The position numbers were made by a program, and so were the translations under genes. A stretch of 42,017 nt of DNA from contig NZ_CAJRAY010000042.1 in assembly GCF_907165215.1 (NCBI RefSeq), positions 14,534 through 56,550 on the forward strand. The letters are read 5' to 3'. This stretch comes from Thermobacillus xylanilyticus. Its GTDB lineage: Bacteria; Bacillota; Bacilli; Paenibacillales; Paenibacillaceae. The notes under the pieces are model-generated. The model was not told the origin of the DNA, did not search any database, and was given only the letters and a program-made list of their open reading frames with translations. This document shows positions 16,759 to 23,859 of the stretch, in pieces (position 1 is the stretch's first letter; every line of letters starts with the position of its first letter).

Positions 16759-17448
16759 ATGGCGATCAAGAAAGTCAAATATCAAAGAGTCTATGAAAAC
16801 GTGATCGAACAGATCAAAGAGATGATCATCGAAGGCAATCTGAAGCCGGGGGACCTCTTGCCGACCGAACGGGAGCTGGCGCAGGCGTTCGGCATCAGCC
16901 GGGGAACCCTTCGCGAAGCGTTCCGCATCCTGGAGCGGGAGAACCTGATCGAAACGAAGCCCGGCGGGGGCAGGTACCTGTCCCGTTCGATCGAGTCCGT
17001 CGATGATCAGAACCGGATTCTGGACAATATCGAACGCGCGACGATCATCGAGCTGCTCGAAGCGCGCGAAATTTTCGAGACGGGCATCGTCGAGCTGGCC
17101 TGCCAGCGGGCGACGGACGAGGATATCGCGGATATCGTCGCCTCGTTCGAGCGGTGGGGCGACGCGGACGAGGAAGATCATACGCGTCCGGACCAGGCGT
17201 TCCATCTGTCGATCGCGAAGGCGTCGCACAACGTCGTGCTCGTCAACATGATGGAGCTCCATATGGATCTGCTCCGCCGGACCTTGAGCAAGACGCTGCA
17301 GAATGCCGGCCGCCGCGAAGAGGTATACAAGGAGCACCTGCAGATCGTCGAAGCGATCAAGCGGAGGGATGCCGAGCAGGCGAAGGCCGCGCTGCTGTAC
17401 CACCTGGGCAAGGTCAAAGAGAACATTCTGGTGAGGCAGCTCGCTTGA
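16759..17448 (+). CDS. GntR/FadR family transcriptional regulator of the downstream catabolic operon
   Basis: This is a 229-residue regulator. The N-terminal winged helix (about 8-78) shows VYENVIEQIKEMIIEGNLKPGDLLPTER in its first part and LAQAFGISRGTLREAFRIL as the helix-turn-helix, with the wing ending in KPGGGRYL. The C-terminal FCD domain (about 95-220) is the helical ligand-binding part, with LLEAREIFETGIVELA, DQAFHLSIAKASHN and HLQIVEAIKRRDAEQAKAAL; its Asp/His residues usually hold a metal and an organic acid ligand. ATG 16759 is chosen; the frame is open upstream only through the promoter and operator. It is probably a repressor of itself and of atuA onward, relieved by a pathway metabolite. 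Confidence 0.92.
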   Translation: MAIKKVKYQRVYENVIEQIKEMIIEGNLKPGDLLPTERELAQAFGISRGTLREAFRILERENLIETKPGGGRYLSRSIESVDDQNRILDNIERATIIELLEAREIFETGIVELACQRATDEDIADIVASFERWGDADEEDHTRPDQAFHLSIAKASHNVVLVNMMELHMDLLRRTLSKTLQNAGRREEVYKEHLQIVEAIKRRDAEQAKAALLYHLGKVKENILVRQLA

Positions 17449-17470
17449 TGAATTTTTCTTTTTTGCCAAA

Positions 17471-17493
17471 ATTGGATCACCCAGCGATCCAAT
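17471..17493. promoter_or_regulatory. Operator-like palindrome 2 (before atuA)
   Basis: ATTGGATC-N7-GATCCAAT is a perfect 8-7-8 inverted repeat with the same total length (23) as the repeat at 16706 and the same internal CACCCA. Confidence 0.72.
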
Positions 17494-17502
17494 CACGGCG
17501 CA

Positions 17503-17528
17503 ATTGGACCACCCAGTAATCCACCAAT
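17503..17528. promoter_or_regulatory. Operator-like site 3 (before atuA)
   Basis: ATTGGACCACCCAGTAATCC shares the left arm and CACCCA core of the two palindromes, ten bases after the second one. Its right arm is imperfect. Two adjacent sites would allow cooperative binding in front of atuA. Confidence 0.6.
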
Positions 17529-17560
17529 CCAGGAAGATTACACGAAAACGAGGGAATCCT

Positions 17561-18940
17561 ATGAGCCAGGACGTCAACATTTTATCGCCGTGCGGAATGC
17601 TCGGATACGGCTTCCCGGAGGAGTCGTTCCGAAGGGGAATGGAGCAGCAGGTGCATGCCGTGGTGGTCGACGCGGGATCGACCGACGGGGGGCCGCACAA
17701 GCTGGGAGCCGGCGTTTCGATCGTCAGCCGCCGGGCATGCAAGAAGGATCTGGAGATCATCCTGGGCGCCTGCCTGCCCGGAAAGGTGCCGGTGATCATC
17801 GGGTCGGCCGGAGGCTCGGGCGCCCGGCCGCATGTGGAGTGGACGCTGGACATCATTGAGGAGATTCTGCGGGAGAAGCAGATGTCCGCGAAGATTGCCG
17901 TCATCTGGGCGGATTTCACGCAGGAAGCGGTGCTGGACGCCCTCGGGCAGGGCAAGATCGTGCCGATGTCGCCCAATATCCCGCAGCTGACGGAGCAGAC
18001 GATCCGCGAGACGGCCAGCATCGTCGGCCAGATGGGGCACGAGCCGGTGCTGAAGGCGCTGGAAGCGGGCAGCGAGATCATCGTCTGCGGGCGTGCCTAC
18101 GATCCGTCGCCGTTCGCCGCGGTGGGCATTTTCCACGGCAAGGATCCCGGACTCAGCTATCATCTCGGCAAGATTCTGGAATGCGGCGCGCTCTGCGCGG
18201 AGCCGGCGACGACGAAGGATTGCATTCTCGGCACGATCGGCGACGACTACTTCACGGTCCGGGCGCTGAATGACCGCCGCGCCTGCACGCCGATCAGCGT
18301 GGCGGCCCATACGTTCTACGAGAAAGATCATCCCTATCTGCTGCACGGTCCGGGCTTCCTGCTCGATCTGGAGAACTGCCGGTTCACGGAGCAAGGTCCC
18401 GGCATCGTGCGCGTCAGCGGGAGCCGCTATATCCCGCAGGACAAAACGTTCATCAAGCTCGAAGGCGCCCGCCTCACCGCGTACCGCACCTTCGTGATCG
18501 CCGGGATCCGCGATCCCATCCTGCTCGGGAAGCTGGAAGATGTGGAGAACGCCGTCATCGCGCAGACGAAGCAGTATTACCCGGAAATCGACGAGCAAGA
18601 TTACCGGATCCGCTTCTACAACTACGGGATGAACGCGGTGCTCGGCGAGCGGGAATTCGAGCCTTTCCGCGGCCATGAGGTCGGCGTCCTGTTCGAGGTC
18701 GTGGCGAAGACGCAGGAGCTGGCGAGCAGCATCTGCGCGACGGCGCGGTCGACCTTCCTGCATTACGGCTATGAAGGGCGCAAGTCGACGGCGGGCAATC
18801 TCGCCTTCCCGTTCGCGCCGAGCGACATCGAGTTCGGCCCGGTCTATGAGTTTTCGATCTATCACCTGATGGAATGCCGCGCGGACGGTTTTCCCATCGA
18901 GATTCGGCAAGGAGGCGTTCAGGATGGCGAAGCTGGGTGA
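17561..18940 (+). CDS. AtuA family protein (DUF1446)
   Basis: This is a 459-residue cytoplasmic protein of the AtuA/DUF1446 family, named for the acyclic terpene utilization cluster of Pseudomonas, where its reaction is not established. Family features are the N-terminal ILSPCGMLGYGFPEESF, VDAGSTDGGPHKLGAG, VPVIIGSAGGSGARPHVEW, the central IIVCGRAYDPSPFAA, and late GREFEPFRGHEVGVLFEVVAKTQ (read as two parts). These glycine-rich, Asp-rich segments are conserved and probably form the active site. ATG 17561 follows GAGGG; earlier in-frame codons fall in the operator region. It overlaps the DUF4387 gene by 17 bases, a pairing seen in many genomes, so the two probably form one enzyme. The presence of a sugar importer rather than terpene genes suggests a different substrate. 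Confidence 0.9.
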   Translation: MSQDVNILSPCGMLGYGFPEESFRRGMEQQVHAVVVDAGSTDGGPHKLGAGVSIVSRRACKKDLEIILGACLPGKVPVIIGSAGGSGARPHVEWTLDIIEEILREKQMSAKIAVIWADFTQEAVLDALGQGKIVPMSPNIPQLTEQTIRETASIVGQMGHEPVLKALEAGSEIIVCGRAYDPSPFAAVGIFHGKDPGLSYHLGKILECGALCAEPATTKDCILGTIGDDYFTVRALNDRRACTPISVAAHTFYEKDHPYLLHGPGFLLDLENCRFTEQGPGIVRVSGSRYIPQDKTFIKLEGARLTAYRTFVIAGIRDPILLGKLEDVENAVIAQTKQYYPEIDEQDYRIRFYNYGMNAVLGEREFEPFRGHEVGVLFEVVAKTQELASSICATARSTFLHYGYEGRKSTAGNLAFPFAPSDIEFGPVYEFSIYHLMECRADGFPIEIRQGGVQDGEAG

Positions 18941-19253
18941 CATCGCCAAGGTGCTGCGGAGCAAAAATTCCGGTCCGTTCGAGATCACCCTGGATTGCCT
19001 GTTCGACAATCGCGAATCTTATGAACGCCTCAAGCGGTCGAACGCGATTACGCGGGAGACGATCGCCCGGCTGTATCAGATCCGCGTGGACCAGGTCCAT
19101 CAACTCGTGTTCTACGATCAGGCGCTCGGCTTCAAGGTGACGATCGCCCGCGAGGTATCGTCGGGCTCGGCCGGCGACCGCGACGTCTACGGCGCGCAGC
19201 AGCACGCGCCCCTGATGAATCTCGACGTGGCGATGAAGGAGGAGGGACCATGA
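18924..19253 (+). CDS. DUF4387 domain protein, partner of AtuA
   Basis: This 109-residue single-domain protein begins MAKLGDIAKVLRSKNSGPFEITLD and contains FDNRESYERLKRSNAITRE, typical of DUF4387. In other bacteria this domain is fused to AtuA or encoded beside it, so it is likely a small subunit of the same enzyme. Its start overlaps atuA (GGAGGCG Shine-Dalgarno inside atuA) and its stop overlaps the next gene as ATGA, which means all three are translated together. The function is unknown. Confidence 0.85.
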   Translation: MAKLGDIAKVLRSKNSGPFEITLDCLFDNRESYERLKRSNAITRETIARLYQIRVDQVHQLVFYDQALGFKVTIAREVSSGSAGDRDVYGAQQHAPLMNLDVAMKEEGP

Positions 19254-20143
19254 ATGTGCTGAAAAAGCTGCGGCATGACTGGATTCTGTATGTGATGCTC
19301 GTCCCTCCCCTCGCGTACTTCGTCATTTTCCACGTGATCCCGATTCTGGGCATGCGGCTTGCTTTCCAGGATTACCGGATCATCGGGGACAACGTGTGGG
19401 TCGGGTTCAAGCATTTCGAAGTGCTGTTCAGTTCTCCGGCGTTCATGAACGTCATCCGGAACACGCTGATCATCAGCGCCATGAAGATGATCTTCGGCTT
19501 CCCGGTGCCGATCCTGCTGGCCATCCTGATCAACGAGGTGACGCAGCGCCACTTCCGCAAGTATGTGCAGTCGGTCGTCTACCTGCCGCACTTTCTGAGC
19601 TGGGTCGTCATCGCCGGGATCTGGATCAAGCTGCTGAGCCCTTCCGAAGGCGCGGTCAACCTGATCGCGAATTTCTTCGGGGAGCCGTCAATCGACTACA
19701 TGACGAGCAAGGCCCATATCCGCTGGGTGTTCGTCGCATCCGAAATCTGGCGCAGCGCGGGCTGGGATTCGATCATCTACCTGGCGGCCATCATGAGCAT
19801 CAGCCCGGCTCTGTACGAGGCCGCGAAAATCGACGGGGCGAGCCGCCTGCAGTCGATGTTCCACATCACGCTGCCGCAGCTGACAGGCACGATTGTAACC
19901 GTATTCATCCTGAACCTTGGCTTCTTCATGAGCGCGGGGTTCGATCAGGTGTTCAACATGATGAACGATTCGGTCATCAGCGTGGCGGATATTCTCGACA
20001 CCTACGTCTACCGGATCGGCATCGTGAACGGCCAGTTCGCGTATTCCACGGCGGCCAGCCTGTTCAAGGGCGTCATCGGGATCGTCCTGATCCTCGGTAC
20101 GCACTTTACCTCCAGGCGGTTGACCGGCAGAGGGCTGTGGTAG
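19250..20143 (+). CDS. Sugar-type ABC transporter permease (LplB-like, CUT1)
   Basis: This 297-residue integral membrane protein has about six helices and belongs to the LplB/YtePn branch of CUT1 permeases, which import oligosaccharides or glycosides in Paenibacillus relatives. The cytoplasmic EAA loop that contacts the ATPase is visible as YEAAKIDGASRLQSMFHITLP (about 188-208). The GGAGGG Shine-Dalgarno sequence lies inside the previous gene, with an ATGA overlap. The partner permease starts 16 bases after its stop. Confidence 0.92.
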   Translation: MNVLKKLRHDWILYVMLVPPLAYFVIFHVIPILGMRLAFQDYRIIGDNVWVGFKHFEVLFSSPAFMNVIRNTLIISAMKMIFGFPVPILLAILINEVTQRHFRKYVQSVVYLPHFLSWVVIAGIWIKLLSPSEGAVNLIANFFGEPSIDYMTSKAHIRWVFVASEIWRSAGWDSIIYLAAIMSISPALYEAAKIDGASRLQSMFHITLPQLTGTIVTVFILNLGFFMSAGFDQVFNMMNDSVISVADILDTYVYRIGIVNGQFAYSTAASLFKGVIGIVLILGTHFTSRRLTGRGLW

Positions 20144-20159
20144 AAAGGGGGCGACCGAT

Positions 20160-21032
20160 ATGCGAAGAGTCGAGCTGACGAAGGTGATCATCCACGTCTT
20201 CCTGTTTCTGTGCACGCTCGCGGTGCTGCTGCCGCTCATCAATCTGCTCGCGGTCTCCCTGACGGACCCGGCCCATGCCCACCTCATGGACGGATTGGAT
20301 CTGTGGCCGAAGAAGTTCTCCCTGGCCACCTATGAGGTGCTGCTCAACAACTCGCTGATTGCCGGCGGGATTCTGAACTCGGTGTTCATCACGGCGGCGG
20401 GCACCTGCCTCAATCTCCTGCTGACCACGATGGCCGCTTATGTCATCGCGCGGAACAACTTTTACGGCAAAGGTCTCGTCGTCATTTTCCTGATCATCAT
20501 CATGGTGTTCGAGCCCGGCCTGATCCCGGAATATCTGCTCGTCAAGGAGCTGGATCTGCTCAACACCTACACATCGCTCATCCTGTACAAGGGCATCAAT
20601 GTGTACTACCTGTTCATCATGATGCGTTACTTCCAGGATGTGCCGGAAGAGCTGCTGGATGCGGCCAAGATCGACGGCGCGGGCCATCTGCGCATCTACG
20701 CGCAGGTGATGCTGCCGCTGTCGAAGGCCGGCATCGCGACGCTGGGATTATTCTACGGGGTGTTCCACTGGAACGAGTATTTCCGTTCCATGATCTACAT
20801 CACCGATCAGGCCAAATGGCCGCTGCAGGTGGTGCTCCGCCAGTTCGTCATCCGCCAGGACAACACGACGATCATGGGCGGCTACGAGAACATGTTCGGC
20901 GGACAGCTGGTCGATTTCGACGCCCTGCAGGCGGGAACGATCATCATTGCGATTGTCCCTTTGCTTCTGCTCTATCCGTTGATTTTGAAATATTACACCA
21001 AAGGCGCGATGGAAGGCGGTGTGAAGGAATAA
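20160..21032 (+). CDS. Sugar-type ABC transporter permease (LplC/YtcP-like, CUT1)
   Basis: This 290-residue permease with about six helices is the second membrane subunit. The EAA loop reads LLDAAKIDGAGHLRIYAQVMLP (about 164-185). The segment PLINLLAVSLTDPAHAHLMDGL after the first helix is typical of the LplC/YtcP branch. It starts after an AAAGGGGG Shine-Dalgarno sequence. No nucleotide-binding subunit follows, which is the rule for this branch; these importers usually borrow a shared MsmX-type ATPase. Confidence 0.92.
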   Translation: MRRVELTKVIIHVFLFLCTLAVLLPLINLLAVSLTDPAHAHLMDGLDLWPKKFSLATYEVLLNNSLIAGGILNSVFITAAGTCLNLLLTTMAAYVIARNNFYGKGLVVIFLIIIMVFEPGLIPEYLLVKELDLLNTYTSLILYKGINVYYLFIMMRYFQDVPEELLDAAKIDGAGHLRIYAQVMLPLSKAGIATLGLFYGVFHWNEYFRSMIYITDQAKWPLQVVLRQFVIRQDNTTIMGGYENMFGGQLVDFDALQAGTIIIAIVPLLLLYPLILKYYTKGAMEGGVKE

Positions 21033-21121
21033 TGGGCGGTTGATCCGTGGGGGAAGAAGCAAGCGCGTCACGCGGAAAGATTTTGGACATTCAAAACGAA
21101 TCTCAAGGGGTGCTGAAAAGA

Positions 21122-22639
21122 ATGAAACGGATGGAAAGCTTGATCGCACTGATGGTCTGTATCCTGCTGGCGGTGACGGCGTGCTCCTCCGGCGGCAAGA
21201 ACAATCCGGCCGGCTCCGGCGGCAGCGGCGGATCGTCGAACACCTCGTCGAACGCATCGGCGGACAACACGCCCGCGCCGTCCGGCGACCCGGTCACGAT
21301 CCGGACCGTCATCAAGGATGTATCCGCATCCAATCCGCTCTATGCGCAATATTTCGACGCGCTGGAAGCGGCGCTGCTGGAGCATGAGGGGTTGAACGTC
21401 CAATTTGAACTTGTCGAGCTTCCGCAGGGGAACTATGCGGAGAATCTGAATCTCCTGCTGCTCGGCGGCGACATTCCCGATCTGATCTACTTCCAGGGCG
21501 GGGACCAGCCGATCGCCGAGCAAGGGCTGCTGGAAGATCTGCGGCCGTACATCGAAAACTCCAAATACCTGAAGAACATCATGATGGAGCACAACATCAA
21601 GCGGATCGAAAGCTATCCGTACCTGCTCTGGATCAAGCCGGTGACGCCGAAGGTGCCGGTCGTCCGCGCCGACTGGCTGAGCGGGCTGGCGACGGGCGAG
21701 GCGCTCATGGACAATCCGACGCCGGACAACTACTACGCGTTCTTCAAGGAACTGGTCGATTCGGGCAAGGCGAAATACGGCATTACGGTCGCGGGCGATC
21801 TGGCGGAGATCAACTTCATCTTCAATGAAGCGTTCGGCGTCACCTCGACCTGGCTGAAGAAGGACGACGGCACCTACGAGTATTCGCTCGTGTCCCAGGC
21901 GGAAAAGAACAAGCTCGAATTCTACAACAAGCTGTACAAGGAAGGCCTGTTCGACAACGAGTACATGACGAAGCAATGGGATACGAAGGAAGACGCGTTC
22001 TACAAGGGCGACGCCGGCGTCATCGTCGGCACGGCGGGCAAGGTCATCGACCTGTATGAAGCCCGCATGAAGGAACTGCACGGCGACAGCGCCGGACTGG
22101 TCGTGCTGCCGCCGGCCAAGGGCGTATCCCAGGGCTTCGGGGCGACCGACGTCACGAAGGAATCGCGCGGCTTCGCGATCTCGGCAGTGTCCGAGCACAA
22201 GGATGTCGTCTTCCGGATCCTCGACTTCCTCGCAAGCCCGGAAGGCCAGACGCTGGACCGCCTCGGCTTCGAAGGGCAGCACTACAACGTCGTGGACGGC
22301 AAGGCGGTGCTCACGGACGCGTTCTTCAGCGAATGGATCGCGTCGTTCTGGGAGCCGATCGAGCTGAACACGACGATTCCGGTGGAAGGCGCCTTGCTGG
22401 GCGCCACGGCGCAAGAATCGCTCGAGATGCCGACGAAGTACTTCAAGGAGGACAACAACTTCGCGATTCCGGAAGAGCATGTCGCGACCTGGGACGCGCT
22501 GACGAACCTGTACAAGGAGTACGCGGCCGACTTCATCACCGGCAAGAAGCCGATCAGCGACTTCCAGAAGTTCGTCGACGCCTGGTATGCCAACGGCGGC
22601 AAGGAAATCACGGAGTACGCGAACGATCTGTTAAACTAA
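21122..22639 (+). CDS. Extracellular solute-binding lipoprotein (LplA-like, family 1)
   Basis: This 505-residue lipoprotein is the substrate receptor of the importer. The signal peptide MKRMESLIALMVCILLAVTAC ends in a lipobox (VTAC, lipidated Cys21), followed by a flexible Gly/Ser/Asn-rich linker (about 22-50). The mature part has the two-lobed binding-protein pattern: NLLLLGGDIPDLIYFQGG, later WLSGLATGEALMDNPTPDNYYAF and GDAGVIVGTAGKV. ATG 21122 is chosen because the signal peptide begins there; the frame is open from 21047. Ligand specificity cannot be read, but the branch normally binds sugars or glycosides. Confidence 0.92.
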   Translation: MKRMESLIALMVCILLAVTACSSGGKNNPAGSGGSGGSSNTSSNASADNTPAPSGDPVTIRTVIKDVSASNPLYAQYFDALEAALLEHEGLNVQFELVELPQGNYAENLNLLLLGGDIPDLIYFQGGDQPIAEQGLLEDLRPYIENSKYLKNIMMEHNIKRIESYPYLLWIKPVTPKVPVVRADWLSGLATGEALMDNPTPDNYYAFFKELVDSGKAKYGITVAGDLAEINFIFNEAFGVTSTWLKKDDGTYEYSLVSQAEKNKLEFYNKLYKEGLFDNEYMTKQWDTKEDAFYKGDAGVIVGTAGKVIDLYEARMKELHGDSAGLVVLPPAKGVSQGFGATDVTKESRGFAISAVSEHKDVVFRILDFLASPEGQTLDRLGFEGQHYNVVDGKAVLTDAFFSEWIASFWEPIELNTTIPVEGALLGATAQESLEMPTKYFKEDNNFAIPEEHVATWDALTNLYKEYAADFITGKKPISDFQKFVDAWYANGGKEITEYANDLLN

Positions 22640-22676
22640 GAGCAAGGTCATGAGCAAGAAAGGGAGCCTGTGACGG

Positions 22677-23831
22677 ATGACAACTTTTCAGGACCGGGTC
22701 AGAGGGGTCGCGGCCGGCGTCGCGTTGGGAGACGCGATGGGCGCGCCGGTCGAGAAGCTGACCTTCGCCCAGATTCAGCAGCAATACGGGAAAGTCGAGT
22801 CGATCATGACGCGGTGGTACAAGGCGGATTACGACGAAGAGGCCCGTCTCGGGCGGATGCGCGGCGATGGCATTGTCACCGACGACACGCTGATGACGCT
22901 CGCGCTGATGCGGGTGTACGAGACCGAGCGCCGGCATCTGGACGCCTACGACATGGGGAATGAATTCGTCAAGGAAATCGCGTTCCGCAAGGTCTATGTG
23001 CCGGAGCTGGGCCGGGAGACGACCATCCTGGAGCGGCTGTTCTATCCGGAGAAGTATATTTTCATCCGTCATGTGCTCGCGAACTGCGAGCCGCGCGAAG
23101 GCGGCATCGGCAACATGGTGAACTGCGGGGCGGCGATGTATATCGCCCCCGTGGGCGTCGTCAACGCGGGCGATCCGAAGGCTGCCTATGACGAAGCGAT
23201 CCTGTTCGCGATGGGGCATCAGTCGAGCTACGGGCTGGAGGCTGCCGGCGTCATGGCGGCCTGCGTCGCGAGGGCGATGGAGCCGGGCTGCACGGTCCGG
23301 GATATTCTGGACACGGCGCTTGGCTTCGCGAAGGACGGCACCCGGCTCGCGATCGAGGCTTGTCTGCACGTCGCGGACAGCCTGAAGAAGCAAGGTTCCT
23401 GGTCTTACGAGGAGGCGGTGGGGCGGCTGCATGAAGCGCTGCTGCCCTACTCCCCCATGGGGGACGACGTGCACCGCCATATCGACAAGGTCGGGAAGCC
23501 GAGCAACCACTACGCGCCGAGCCGGCTGGGCAGCATCGAAGAGCTGCCGGTGGCGCTCGCCTTCATTCATCTGCATGACGGCGAGCTCTATCCGGCGATG
23601 AGCGACGGCGTCAGTTCGGGCCGGGATACCGACTCGATCGGCGTCATGATCGGCGCGATTCTCGGGGCCATGCATGGTGTCGGCGCGATCCGGCGCGAGG
23701 ATCTGGAGCAGCTCGACCGCGTGAACCGCCTCGACCTGATGGCCGCGAGCGATGCCTTCGCCGGTGCCGCCCGCGAGATCATCCGGCGGGATCTGGACAA
23801 GCTGAAGCGGCGGGAGGCCGTGCTCGACTGA
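22677..23831 (+). CDS. ADP-ribosylglycohydrolase family protein (single domain)
   Basis: This 384-residue protein has the all-helical ADP-ribosylglycohydrolase (DraG/ARH) fold. The di-metal motifs are intact: GDAMG at 18-22, TDDT at 68-71 and GRDTDSIG with D317/D319. Family members remove ADP-ribose from proteins or small molecules, and many bacterial ones of unknown substrate act on other ribosylated compounds. No signal peptide, so it is cytoplasmic. It starts 37 bases after the binding protein gene. In this operon, beside an importer and a ribokinase, cleavage of an imported ribosyl conjugate is more likely than protein de-ADP-ribosylation, but that is inference. Confidence 0.9.
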   Translation: MTTFQDRVRGVAAGVALGDAMGAPVEKLTFAQIQQQYGKVESIMTRWYKADYDEEARLGRMRGDGIVTDDTLMTLALMRVYETERRHLDAYDMGNEFVKEIAFRKVYVPELGRETTILERLFYPEKYIFIRHVLANCEPREGGIGNMVNCGAAMYIAPVGVVNAGDPKAAYDEAILFAMGHQSSYGLEAAGVMAACVARAMEPGCTVRDILDTALGFAKDGTRLAIEACLHVADSLKKQGSWSYEEAVGRLHEALLPYSPMGDDVHRHIDKVGKPSNHYAPSRLGSIEELPVALAFIHLHDGELYPAMSDGVSSGRDTDSIGVMIGAILGAMHGVGAIRREDLEQLDRVNRLDLMAASDAFAGAAREIIRRDLDKLKRREAVLD

Positions 23832-23859
23832 ACATACGATGATCGTCCGGGGGAGTGGA

